This document shows positions 34,621-46,460 of a stretch of 64,000 bases of DNA, piece after piece (position 1 is the first letter of the stretch; each line of letters starts with the position of its first letter). Source of the DNA: Eurosta solidaginis (taxonomy: Eukaryota > Arthropoda > Insecta > Diptera > Tephritidae); assembly GCF_040869045.1 (NCBI RefSeq), contig NC_090319.1:48704779-48768778 (forward strand), in the 5' to 3' direction. Both the position numbers and the translations under genes were made by a program. The notes beneath the pieces are model-generated. The model saw only the letters and a program-made list of their open reading frames with translations. It was not told where the DNA came from and ran no database searches.

Positions 34621-36580
34621 CACGCCTTTTTTTTTTGGCAACTAAGCGCAGCTTCTTTGGTTCCCTCGCACGTATGTAGGTATTCCTTTGTACGGAAAAG
34701 CTTTTTATTGTTGTTATTCTCTCTGTTCTTGTTCATTGTTGTGTTTTAATAACTTTTTTTTACTTTCCTTTAACTGTTTTCATTACAGTTGACGCATCCA
34801 TTTCATTTCCAGTTCATTTACACATTGACGATGAAGAATGTGTTGAGATGAAAATGCTGTTTTGAGTTTGGGAAAAGAAAGTGAAATTTTCACAAAATAT
34901 GGCATACAGTGCAAAATAAAAAATGTCAGACGTTAACACGAATACAAAGTATATGCGCAAGAATTTTGTTGATGTACATGCATACATAAATACATACATA
35001 CATACATCACCCTCACATCGTATCTTGTCCCTCTTTTGATGTCTTTAAAAAATTCATATAATACCAGATGTGTAAAGCTGACGAAAATTACTCGCACTCA
35101 AGTGTTCCGCGTTCGCTAAGGTCTCCTACGTGTGTGTATAGCAAAAAAAAATACATTTAAGCGTGATATCAAAATTTAGTGTCTAGTCGTTTGAAAGATG
35201 ACTGATTGCCAGCTGTTAAACATTGTTATTACACTCAACATAATTTACTAGACGTATTAACGTGTTTTCTACAATCAAGTGTGTGGAAGCGTATCACGAG
35301 ATTGTAGGAGGATGATATGTATGTGTGTATTAGTGTGACTTTTGATTTTAAGAATGTTACAAAAATGCTAAAACTCAGCATAAGTTTTATATATTTTCAG
35401 CTAAATAAGGACTTCGATGAAAAAGTTCTTAAACAATACGATTTTCAAACACAAAGTGAGATAGGATATACTACAATCAAATTGTGATAGACAGAGAGAG
35501 AGAATGGATAAGAGAGAGTAGAAAGGTGAGCACGGGAGAGAGGAATATAGGCCGATAGAGAAAAAGACGGAAACGGAGAGATAGAAGGAAAGTGAGTGGC
35601 AGAAAGAAAGGGAGGGAAGAGAAGTGACGTAGTGGAAAATGTTTACAAACGTCGCATTCAACACAGAACTTTTACCAAGTTTGTATAAAAGCTTATATGA
35701 AACTTATACACGTGAAATTTGCTCCCGGAGTTTTCTTCAGAAATATGATTTTTCTAGCAGTAAATAAAGCTAACTACAAGTTAGGCAACTGTTACACATA
35801 CAACATTTCTCATCTGCGATGCATCTCATCCAACTAAAACCCAACAATGGATGGCTTTTATTCGGAACACATTAAATCAGATCAGACCAAAGGAGTGGAA
35901 TATCAGGTCTTTTAAAAAATATTTATATTGAAGGGCAAATCACAATATATATACAAAATTATATGTGCACTTAAATTTTTGAAAAAAGAAAAATTTATTT
36001 TAAATTTTTAAATAATTTTTTTGGTCCCCTAAATGAATAAATTTGTATTAAAATTTTCTCAACGCAACAATATTTTGAAAAAATGTTGGTGTCAATTTGT
36101 TAGTGTAAATTTGAGTATCATACCGAAGTGCCTTAGCTTCCTATGGAAGTGCTTTTTCTTTGCACTTTCATGTGAAATTCAGGCGCTTTCATATTTCAGG
36201 GCATATAGGAGTGCTATGAAACTTTTTCTTTTTATATTCAAAGTGTGAATTTGTATCTGTGCCTATTCTTCAGGGCAAAACAAAAACAAAAGTGCTATAA
36301 GTGTATATGGGTTGAGCAGCTCACACCAAAAGTATCTCAACTTGCAGCTCTACAGTTCCCTCTCATAAAATTTACTTGAAAAACTTTGCGCACGTATCAA
36401 GGGCCAATTACAATGCAATAGTTTGATGGTGAGTGACATAAGGTCAACGAGCATAGATAAAATTAACCTCAAGACTTCATCTAACTGATCTTTATGACCA
36501 GGTTGGAGGTTGCTTGCAAAGAATTACAACTTTTGACAGAATAATTACGTTCGAATTGTTTGTGAAACCTCGCTCAGGCC
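34621..36580. other. No gene recognised; purine-rich strand at 35480-35630
   Basis: The stretch has a CATA-type microsatellite near 34980-35005 and a strongly purine-rich plus strand at 35480-35630 (GAGAGAGAATGG and similar). Open frames are short and of low complexity. Confidence 0.5.
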
Positions 36581-36589
36581 TGACCATAC

Positions 36590-37220
36590 ATCTTCACTGA
36601 GTTCCCGCACATAAAGGCATTGAAGGTAACGAAAAGGCCGATGAATTGGCAAAGGAGGGTGCAACACTCGCGAAGTCGACGATAGACTTCCCAATCCGTT
36701 TGGGTGAAATCAAAAGGAGACAGGAGTTACATATGGATCATCAAGCAGGAAAGGCGAGGACAAAATCACGGGGCTGCAAAATTTCAAAGATCGTGTGCAA
36801 AGCCTACGACATTTGACTCACACAGTAGCTCATATCTCTGAAGAGAAAAGATTTAAGACTCACGATGGACTTACTGACTGAACACTGCCTTCTGACGTCA
36901 CATGCTTATAAGTTAGCCACGTCAGTAAAAGCAAGTGTAGGAAGTATGAGCTGCAGGAAGAAACTGTTGAGCAGGTTCTGTGTTCATGTTCCATATTAGG
37001 GGCGGCAGAGCTGCCAGATCTCGAGGCAGCAATTAAGCTGGGTCCAAGAAAACTGCTAGTATTTGCCAAGAGGACGGAGTTATTAAATAACATATATTCT
37101 GGCACCTGATTGGGGTTCTTCCGTTTGGTCGTCAAACAAATTATGGTAACATTATGGACACATTGTGTCTATGTGAGGTCTTTAATGACCGGCCAGTTAA
37201 ACCTAACCTAACCTAACCGT
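36590..37220 (+). pseudogene. LINE RNase H remnant with (CCTAA)n tail
   Basis: The translation near 36600 reads VPAHKGIEGNEKADELAKEG, the C-terminal motif of a LINE-encoded RNase H, followed by FPIRLGEIKRR. A decayed C-terminal domain follows (near 36960-37100, EEETVEQVLCSC-like). The 3' UTR contains GTCTATGTGAGGTC and GACCGGCCAGTTAAA and ends AACCTAACCTAACCTAACC at 37200-37218. It lacks the RT and has stops. It is the same family as 44105-45412. Confidence 0.75.
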
Positions 37221-38260
37221 GCGCCGGCCACCGCTGCTGTTGCCCTATTCACCACCCATATTCGGAGTTGGGAATTAATATGGAACATGAGCCTGTTGAG
37301 GTTGTTCACGGATAGATTCTCGCTGAAAGGAGAACCGGCAGTGAAGTACTCTGCCATGAGCTCGGTGTTATAGGCCACTGCCACAACTGTAAGGGAATCA
37401 AACATCTACTAGGATGAACCGCTGACCGTCAAAGCGCTCAGCTTTTTCATACGAAGGTGGGGAGCTGTGATAAATTATGTGACCTCATTTGCGGTGGCAT
37501 CTAAATATTCTTTGCTAAAAATTACCTGGCATAAGAATATCTCTGACAATCGTCAGGCTGATCTCTTAGCCTTGGCAGGCACGTGCGAATTGAACGTATC
37601 TGCCAGTGTCAGGGGAATCCACTGACCACCCTGTTTCTGGACAAAAAGGCCTCTTTGCGTCTTTCTAAACCATAGTTGACGCCATGCGATCTGGGAAGCT
37701 ACTAGGGTTTATAAAAGCTCATCTATGTGGAGTTGTTGTACTGGCCAGGCTTTGTGTGTATTTGCTCTATGGACGACGATGAGGTAGAATCATGCAGCCG
37801 TTTTACCAAAAAACCTAAAAGCCCCTTCTTCAAAGTCATCTACAAAGAGTCGGCAAAGCCATATGCCGATAGTTTCCAAGTGAACCCTGTTCTCAATAGC
37901 AGTCTTACCAGGGAGACGCGTCTCTCTGGCTCAACCTCAATCTGGATACTGTAATAGGTTAAATTCTTATTTATCCAGAATCAACCTCGACATATACACT
38001 GTATGTCCTGCATGTAATGTGTCCCCATTTGAGTCAATACCTTTTCAATTTCTAACATCCATATCTATTTCATCCTACCTTGTCGAAAGTGCACGTTTTT
38101 TTGGACTCCCGTTAGAGGATATTGATGTCAATTTGAGAGTGATCCAAACCATAAGCCATATGGAGGATCACGAGGAGGAATCATTCGGTCACTTTATGCT
38201 CAGATGCTCAGCCTTTGCGAGGACGACTCTGCCACCTCTACTGGGCTAAATATACTGGCT
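37221..38260 (+). pseudogene. Mixed LINE debris (RNase H and jockey-type C-terminus)
   Basis: Near 37530 the plus strand reads HKNISDNRQADLLALAGTC, an RNase H-like LINE segment of another family. At 37950-38130 NRLNSYLSRIN, VCPACNVSP and ARFFGLPLEDID match the end of jockey-type ORF2. Near 38150-38240 a further fragment has EDHEEESFGHFMLRCSAFAR, a Cys/His motif relic. All are broken by stops and frame changes. Boundaries between fragments are not resolved. Confidence 0.6.
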
Positions 38261-39344
38261 AAATATACGTCCTCCTCAAATAATTGCAAAAACTGCTTAA
38301 AAAATTAAATACGACCGGAAACGTGCTGTTGAATGAATGAATATGAATTTCCCATTGCTCCATTTAACTGCTTTGTGCCTAAAATTATACCAAGCGCTGC
38401 CGGTGAAGTTGCTGGCGTTGCCACATTTTTATAATCAGCTGAGCAGAGCTCACAGAGTATATTAACTTTGTTCGCATAACGGTAATCCGTAACGGCATAA
38501 ACTAATCGAGATAGATATAGACTTCTATATATCAAAATGATCTGGGTGAAAAAAGATATTCATTTAGCTATGTCCGTCCGTCCGTCCGTCTGCAAACACG
38601 ATAACTTGAGTAAATTTTGAGGAATCTTGATGAAATTTGATATGTGGGTTTCTGGGCGCTCATCTCAGATCGCTATTCAAAATGAACGAATTCGGACTAC
38701 AACCACGCCCACTTTTTCGATATCGAATATTTCGAAAAACCGAAAAGTGCGATAATTCATTACTAAAGACGTATAAAGCGATGAAACTTGGTAGGTCCGT
38801 TGACCTTATGACGCAAAATAGAAAATTATAAAAATTTTTGACAATGGGCGTGGCACCGCCCACTTTTAAAAGAAGGTAATTTAAAAGCTTTGCAAGCTGT
38901 AATTTGGCAGTCGTTGAAGATATCATGATGAAATTTGGTAGGCACGTTACTCCTATTACTATTAGCGAAATCGGAGAACGACCACGCCCACTTTTAAAAA
39001 AAAAATTTTTTTAAGTCAAATTTTAACAAAAAATGTAATATTTTTACAATATATTAGTAAATTATGTAAACATTCAACTCCATGGTGTAACAAAATACAA
39101 AAATAAAAGAAAATTTCAAAATGGGCGTGGCTCCGCCCTTTTTCATTAAATTCGTCTAGAATACTTTTAATGCCATAAGTCGAACAAAAATTGACCAAAT
39201 TTGGTAGGGGCATAGATTCTGTGACGATAACTGTTTTCTGTGAAAATAGGCGAAATCGGTTGAAGCCACGCCCATTTTTTATACACAGTCGACCGTCTGT
39301 CCTTCCGCTCGGCCGTTAACACGTTAACTTACGCAGAAAACAAT

Positions 39345-40310
39345 CACCCTTATCGCGAGTTTTATTTTCACCCGAAAATATTCACAGTTTTTGTTCACCC
39401 TATCGCAGTGTGTAGCGAAACAATTTTTCATGTTCGAAAAAGATTTCACCTTATCGGCAACTCTTTGTTCGGGCGAAATGAACAGCGGGAAAACCAAAAT
39501 TTGTTCACTTATATTTTACAGGCGAACGAGAGGAAAACAAAATGTAATTAATTTTTTGTTTTGAAATTTGATACTCTTATAATTATATATGTACTTCTAT
39601 TATTATAAATAAATCAATAAATAATGCACAATCGTTTCACAACGTATTAGTCGGCCAAGTTATCCATTGTGGACAAAGCAACGGTTCCAAAATGTTGATC
39701 ACCTCACTGAAACAAGATTACCTAAGACCCACTTCATGGTCCTTTCCAACGCTTTTTCCCTATGCGAAAAAAACGAAGACATTTACCCAACTTTACAATT
39801 GGTGGAACTCCAAATTTGTGCTTCAATGGTGGCAAGGAGTTGGTAAGAATAACTAGCAAATATTAGAATGCCAGCTTGTTTAGCCTATAATATTGGCGAA
39901 AGTTAATTGAAAAAAATTAACTTGTTATTCAAAAGTGCTGAAAATAGTAATTTTTAGCTTACAGTGAATCATTTAGCCAAAGGGTTAGAACTGTCCCTTA
40001 ATTGCCTCCGAATCGCTTTCACATATATATTTGCCTCGCGCTCAATCAATACCAACCTAAGTCCAATACTAAACATTATTTTATTAATTTTTTATTTATA
40101 TTTTTGTTGTATTTTAAGGAAATATATGCTTGGTTACAAAATTTACACAATTATAAGTAAATTATTTGTTCACTGCCAATTCGCAATAGGGCATCAGCTG
40201 TTTCGAAGTGAACTTTTGTTCGCCCGAAATTGCCGATAGGCGGAAAAAGTTCACCCGAACAAAATAAGTGAAGGCGAACACTTTTCCGCGTGAACTTCGC
40301 GATAAGGGTG
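39345..40310. mobile_element. 966-bp DNA transposon with inverted repeats, no transposase seen
   Basis: The ends CACCCTTATCGCGA (39345) and TCGCGATAAGGGTG (40310) are perfect inverted repeats of 14 bp. Weaker inverted similarity continues inwards, for example ATCGGCAACTC and TTCGGGCGAA on the left against their complements near 40210-40240. AAT is duplicated on both sides (39342-39344 and 40311-40313). Removing the insert restores the copy E module order. I cannot identify a transposase. A PIF/Harbinger-like relationship is only suggested by the 3-bp duplication. Confidence 0.8.
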
Positions 40311-40719
40311 AATATATCTTAACTAATTTTAGTTCACGTACTTATCTGAAGTCACTTTATCTTGGTATAAAATATGGCGAAAATCCGACTATGGCCACGC
40401 CCACTTTTCCGATATCGAAAATTACGAAAAATTAAAAAAATGCCATAATTCTGTACCAAATATGAAAAAAGAGATGAAACATGGTAAGTGGTTGGTTTAT
40501 TGACGCAAAATATAACTTTAGAAAAAAACTTTGTAAAATGGGTGTGACACCTACCATATTAAGTAGAAGAAAATGAAAAAGTTCTGCAGGGCGAAATCAA
40601 AAGCCCTTGAAATCTTGACAGGAATACTGTTCGTGGTATTACATATATAAATAAATTAGCGGTATCCAACAGATGATGTTCTTGGACACCCTGGTCCACA
40701 TTTTGGTCGATATCTCGAA

Positions 40720-42990
40720 AACGCCTTCACATATACAACTAAGGGCCACTCCCTTTTAAAACCCTCATTAATACCTTTAATTTGATACCCATATCGTACA
40801 AACATATTATAGAGTCACCCCTGGCCCACCTTTATGGCTATATCTCGAAATGGCGACCACCTATAGAACTAAGGTCCACTCCCTTTTAAAACACACATTA
40901 ATACCTTTAATTTGATATCCATATCGTACAAACACATTCTAGAGTCACCCCTGGTCCACCTTTATGGTGATATCTCAAAAAGGCGTCCACCTATAGAACT
41001 AAGGCCCACTCCCTTTTAAAATACTCATTAACACCTTTCGTTTGATACCCATATTGTACAAACGCATTCTAGAGTCACCCCTGGTCCACCTTTATGCCGA
41101 TATCTCGAAAAGGCGTCCACCTATAGAAATATGGCCCACTACCTTTTAAAATATTCATTAATCCCTTTCGTTTGAAACCCATATTGTACAAACGCATTCT
41201 AGAGTCACCCCTGGTCCACCTTTATGGCGATATCTCGAAAAAGCGTCCACCTATAGAACTAAGGCCTACTCCATTTTAAAATACTCATAAAACCTTTCAT
41301 TTGATACCCATATCGTACAAACACATTCTAGAGTCACCCCTGGTCCACCTTTTGGCGGTATCCCGAAATGGCGTCCACCTATAGAACTATGGCCCACTCA
41401 CTTTAAAAAAACTCTTTAATACCTTTAATTTGATACACATATCGTACAAACGCATTCTAGAGTCACCCCGGTCCACCTTTATGGCGTTATCTCGAAAAGG
41501 CGTCCACCTATAGAACCAAGGCCCACTCCCTTTTAAAAAAGTCTTTAATACCTTCCATTTGAAACCCATATTGTACAAACGCATTCTAGAGTCACCCCTG
41601 GTCCACCTTTATGCCGATATCTCGAAAAGGCGTCCACCTATAGAACTATGGCCCACTACCTTTTAAAATATTCATTAATCCCTTTCGTTTGATACCCATA
41701 TTGTACAAACGCATTCTAGAGTCACCCCTGGTCCACCTTTGTGGCGATATCTCGAAAAAACCGTCCACCTATAGAACTAAGGCCTACTCCATTTTAAAAT
41801 ACTCATAAAACCTTTCATTTGATACCCATATCGTACAAGCACATTCTAGAGTCACCCCTGGTCCACCTTTATGGCGTTATCTCGAAAAGGCGTCCACCTA
41901 TAGAACTAAGGCCCACTACCTTTTAAAATACTCATTAACCCCTTTCCCCATATTGTACAAACGGATTTTAGAGTCACCCCTGGTCCACCTTTATGGCGAT
42001 ATCTCGAAAAGGCGTCCACCTATAGAACTATGGCCCACTGCCTTTTAAAATACTCATTAATCCCTTTCGTTTGATACCCATATTGTACAAACGCATTTTA
42101 GAGTCACCCCTGGTCCACCTTTATGGCGATATCTCGGAAAGGCGTCCACCTATAGAACTAAGGCCCACTACCTTTTGAAATACTCATTAATCCCTTTCGT
42201 TTGATACCCATATTGTACAAACGCATTTTAGAGTCACCCCTGGTCCACGTTTATGGCGATATCTCGAAAACGCCTTCACATATACAACTAAGGGCCACTC
42301 CCTTTTATAAACCTCATTAATACCTTTAATTTGATACCTATATTGTACAAACGCCTTCTAGAGTCACCCCTGGTCCACCTTTATGCCGATATCTCGAAAA
42401 GGCCTCCACCTATAGAACTAAGGCCCACTACCTTTTAAAATACTCATTAACCCCTTTCGTTTGATACCCATATTGTACAAACGCATTTTAGAGTCACCCC
42501 TGGTCCACCTTTATGGCGATATCTCGAAAAGGCGTCCACCTATAGAACTATGGCCCACTACCTTTTAAAATATTCATTAATCCCTTTCGTTTGATACCCA
42601 TATTGTACAAACGCATTCTAGAGTCACCCCTGGTCCACCTTTATGGCGATATCTCGAAAAAGCGTCCACCTATAGAACTAAGGCCTACTCCATTTTAAAA
42701 TACTCATAAAACCTTTCATTTGATACCCATATCGTACAAACACATTCTAGAGTCACCCCTAGTCCACCTTTTGGCGGTATCCCGAAATGGCGTTCACCTA
42801 TAGAACTATGGACCACTCACTTTAAAAAAACTCTTTAATACCTTTAATTTGATACACATATCGTACAAACGCATTCTAGAGTCACCCCGGTCCACCTTTA
42901 TGGCGTTATCTCGAAAAGGCGTCAACCTATAGAACCAAGGCCCACTCCCTTTTAAAAAAGTCTTTAATACCTTCCATTTGAAACCCATGC
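40720..42990. repeat. 130-bp minisatellite, about 17 units, in copy E
   Basis: CGATATCTCGAAAAGGCGTCC or a variant recurs with a period near 130 bp. A block of about three units at 41157-41570 is repeated at 42576-42990 with an offset of 1419 bp, including rare variants such as GGCGGTATCCCGAAATGG. Part of it also occurs 518 bp downstream of the first block. Confidence 0.93.
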
Positions 42991-43119
42991 CATACAAACA
43001 CATTCCCGTGTTACCCTAGGTTCATTTTGCTAAATGGTGATTTTCCCTTATTTTGTCTCCAAAGCTCTCAGCTGAGTATGTAATGTTCGGTCACACCCGA
43101 ACTTAGCCTTCCTTACTTG

Positions 43120-44100
43120 TTATTTAAAACACCGCCCATTAAGTGTGGTAGTTGCAGACGAAAATAAACCAACAAAACGAAATTATTCATTTTAATAATC
43201 TGTGCAAATTTTATGAGTCGCAATAAAACTATATTTTTACTAACAAATGTAACAGCGGAAGCATCAAATATAATCTACAATTTAATAATGCAAACAAGTC
43301 GTAGAAAAAAAATTGTTTAAAAAATACTTTAATAAAATTTATATGCCGCTGAAAGTAAAGCAAAAAAAAGTGTGTATACAGTGAGTACATAATGACTTGT
43401 GGAAATTAACTTTGATGATTTGTTGCATCCTACAGCTATTTTACAGTATACGAACATTTTCGCAAGCACACACACATACACAGAAGCGCACGCCCACTAA
43501 TAGTCGAATACATTTCATGTTCAAATACTTAACGTTTTTCGTAATTTCCTGAAATTCACGGCAGCTGCAGTTCATCGCTGCATTGACGCTATGCATTTTT
43601 CTTTCATGCCATTTTGTTCTTTTGTTACTTAGCGCCAAATCCTAGCGAAAAAACAACAAAAACAACGCTGGGTGTGAGCTGTGGCATATGCTGGGAGTTC
43701 ACTAACCTGATGGACGCATTCAAGCGCATACTCGTAAGTTACGCGCCAGTTAAGTGCTCGCCGACATTAGCATCACACCATCGCATGGCCTTTACTTACT
43801 TACATACACAAACACACATTTTTTTTGGGCTATTTTCCTGCCTTGGTGTTGCTATTTAAGGTGTATTTTGCCTTAATGTAGCTACTTCAGTTGATTTCGG
43901 CTACCAGATGGCTGTTTAAACACGATTTCTAAATGGATAAAAAGGTGAACCCATTAAACGAGCCACTGATACTGATTAAATTGAATAATAAGAACTGCGT
44001 TTTATTAAAACACTAGAATTTACGACGTAACATAGACGGAACAGCCTTAAATGCGGATACCGGTGCGTATACATAACGTTTTATAAGATCCGGAAATATA
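43120..44100. other. No gene recognised
   Basis: The longest open frame (43614-43859, plus) has no recognisable domain and ends in low-complexity codons. I see no repeat structure and cannot support a gene. Confidence 0.45.
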
Positions 44101-44104
44101 CAGA

Positions 44105-45412
44105 TCCTACAAGCTTCCCGATCACTGTAGCGTTTTCCAAGCCGAGATATTAGTCATAACCAAAGCAGTATAAACACTGGAAGAGAATAGCTTAAGCTGC
44201 AACCGTGTTAACTTTTATATTGACAGTCAAGCCGCAATTAAGGCAATAATCTCGCATAGCACAGCATCTAAATGCGTGCTAGTGTGTAAGCAGTCTCTGG
44301 AGAGAATCGGGACAGGGAGAAGCATACATCTATATTGGGTCCCAGGGCATATGGGAATAGACGGGAATGAAAAAGCGGACGGACTAGCTAAAAAGGGCGC
44401 ATCCCTTGAAGCTTGCTCCGTAGATGTCCCAATTAGATTGGGCGAGATTAAGAGAAAGCGAGAGGTGTACATGATCGACCGAGCGAGGAAGGCGTAGGTT
44501 CAATTGCGGGGCTATAAAGTATCGAAGATTATGTGTAGGTCTTACAACTTTAGACTAACAAAGTTGCTTCGTATCGAAGATTATGTGTAGGTCTTACAAC
44601 TTTAGACTAAGAAAATTGCTTCTATCATTAAAAAAAGGACTGACGATTATTTCGATTGGACACTGCCTTCTGGCATCACATGCCTTTTAATTAGGCTTGA
44701 TCAGCGTTGTATGCAGATTTATGAAGTGCGGGTTGAAGGAGGAAAGAATTGAGCACGTTTTGCGCTCGTGCCCTGCGCTTGCCAGGTTAAGACTCCAGCT
44801 TTCGGAGTGATACAGCTGTCCGATCTAGAAGCAGCAAGTGGCATAAGTCCTAGAAAACTTCGAGTATTTGCCAAGAGGGTGGAGTATTTTACAACATATG
44901 TCATGGTTATTGATAGGGGTTTTCAGTTTGGTCGCTAATTAAATTTCTGGTCACTCTACGGAAGTGGCACTGCCAGTTTTCGAAAGAAAAGTTCTTCGAA
45001 GCGTTTATGGACCTCTACGCGTTGGCGATGGTGGATACCGAAGAAGATTTAACGATGAGCTGTACGAGCTTTATGCAGACATAAAAATCAGCGGCTGCGC
45101 TGGCTAGGGCATGTCATGCGAATGAAAGATGACGCTGCGGCTAAGAAAGTGTTTTCATCGGAATCCGCCTATGGAAGCAGAGGAAGGGGACAGTCCTACT
45201 CCGCTGGAAGGACTAGGTGGAAAATGATTTAAACTCTCTTGGTGTAGCCAATTGGCGCCAGTTGGGAGAGAGAAAAAGCGATTTGCATGCCTTGTTGGAC
45301 GGCCATAACCGTTTAAACGGTTAAGCGACAATTAAGTAAGTAACTCTACTGACTCATTCAGTCTATGTGAGGTTCTCTTGGACCGGACAGTTCAACCTAA
45401 CCTAACCTAGAA
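44105..45412 (+). pseudogene. LINE RNase H region and (CCTAA)n tail, split by an RTE fragment
   Basis: The RNase H domain is readable from DHCSVFQAEIL near 44130 (metal-binding Glu), through NFYIDSQAAIKAI near 44215 (Asp), to LYWVPGHMGIDGNEKADGLA near 44335 (His and Asp). Then come VPIRLGEIKRKRE and a decayed Cys/His C-terminus near 44730-44790. The 3' UTR is interrupted at 44960-45342 by an RTE fragment and resumes with CTGACTCATTCAGTCTATG. It ends AACCTAACCTAACCT at 45412. It is a relic of an I/LOA-like LINE that carries its own RNase H. Confidence 0.8.
44960..45342 (+). mobile_element. 5'-truncated RTE fragment nested in a LINE 3' UTR
   Basis: The fragment translates in pieces to RKVLRSVYGPLRVGDGGY and LRWLGHVMRMKDDAAAKKVF, the end of the RTE frame. 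It then runs through GGACGGCCATAACCG and GTTTAAACGGTTAAGCGACA to a TAAGTAAGTA tail. ACTCTAC at 44953-44959 and 45343-45349 is the target duplication. Confidence 0.85.
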
Positions 45413-45419
45413 CTTAAAA

Positions 45420-46020
45420 ACCCTATCAAAAACCAGGACCTGTGTTATAAAATTACTCTGTCCTCTTGGCAAAAACTAGAAGGTAAAAGGACCTATGCAA
45501 CTTGCTGCTTATAGATCTGATAGCTGTATTACTCTTGGAGTCCAAGTCTGGCAAGTGCAGGGCACGAATACAAAACGCGCTCGATCGTTTGCTCCTACAA
45601 CCCGCACTTCCTACAACTTTTATCACTGACTAAGCCTCATTTTAAAACATGTGACGCCAGAACACAGTATCCAGTCATCAATCTATATGAAAACGGTAAG
45701 TCTGTTAGTCTAAGGTTGTAAGACCTACACATGATTTCCGACACTTTACAGCCTCGCGCTTGGGTTCACGCATTTCCCGCTCTCGCCTTCGCTCAATCTC
45801 GCCCAATCTGGCTGGAACGTCTAAAGAGCCAATTTTTCATTTTCATCTAGTCCCACATGCTCTGGGGCCTAATATAGATGTATGTTTCTACTTGTCCCGA
45901 TTCTTTCCAGGCATTGCTTACACTCTAACAAAATTTAAGATGTTGTCCTATGCGAGATTTTTGCCTTAATTTCTGCTGAGCTTTTAATATAAAAGTACAC
46001 ACGGCTGAAGTTTAAGCTAT
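45420..46020 (-). pseudogene. Second copy of the RNase H-bearing LINE, inverted
   Basis: On the minus strand this region repeats the segment seen at 44330-44950: a decayed PGHMGID-like motif near 45850, IGRDERRRERE-like sequence near 45790, a Cys-rich segment near 45560-45610, and CCAAGAGGACAGAGTAATTT near 45460. With the plus-strand copy ending at 45412 the two are tail to tail. Confidence 0.65.
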
Positions 46021-46104
46021 TTTTGGGCACCCTCGCCACAACCACACACCTCTATTGTGGATTTAAAAGCCCTCTCGAATCGGAGGAACATAATTAGGTA
46101 TATG

Positions 46105-46460
46105 TTGTTGTTGTTATTATTGTTGTTGTTGTTGTAGCGATAATATCACTCCCCGAAGATTTTGGGGAGAGATGTCGATGTTGATGACCATTGGCCGGTA
46201 ATAGTTCCGGTACGTTCCGGCAACAAGTACCATTACGGTGCAGACCCGATAGTCTAGGGAACGATTTAATATTACCACATTGAATATGCCAAGCTATATC
46301 CCTATCTATAGGGAACTTCAGGTCGACAAATACATTCATATTTGTAAAAGAGTTCGCCTCGCGTAGGTGAGGTTCACAGTGACGCTGCGGAAGCTTTGAA
46401 TTGCGCTTATCAACCCCTTTAATCCCGGAACGCTTTCGGGTGAGGGAATTAGGTAGTCTG
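46105..46460 (-). mobile_element. CAA-tailed LINE 3' region, inverted copy
   Basis: On the minus strand this reads GGGGTTGATAAGCGCAATTC, CACCTACGCGAGG, TCGGGTCTGCACCG, TGCCGGAACGTACCGG, ATCTTCGGGGAGTG and then a long ACAACAACAAC tail ending near 46105. It is closely related to 22440-22825. The open frame inside it (46094-46339) has no recognised domain. Confidence 0.65.

Larger units (their letters stand above)
38431..43119 (+). mobile_element. TACTCAG-family element, copy E, with about 17-unit array
   Basis: The left hairpin end ATAATCAGCTGAGCAGAGCTC is at 38431 and the right end CCTTCCTTACTTG at 43119. The first module is at 38570-38760. The second (39290-40440) is interrupted by the element at 39345-40310. 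The array occupies 40720-42990. No coding frame is convincing. Confidence 0.82.

Noticed and set aside
41387..43003. Two nearly identical 65-codon minus-strand frames (41387-41584 and 42806-43003)
   Set aside because: Both lie in the 130-bp array of copy E and are duplicates of array sequence, not genes.
43614..43859. 81-codon plus-strand frame with several Cys residues
   Set aside because: The Cys spacing fits no zinc-binding pattern I know, and the C-terminal part is low complexity from a T run.
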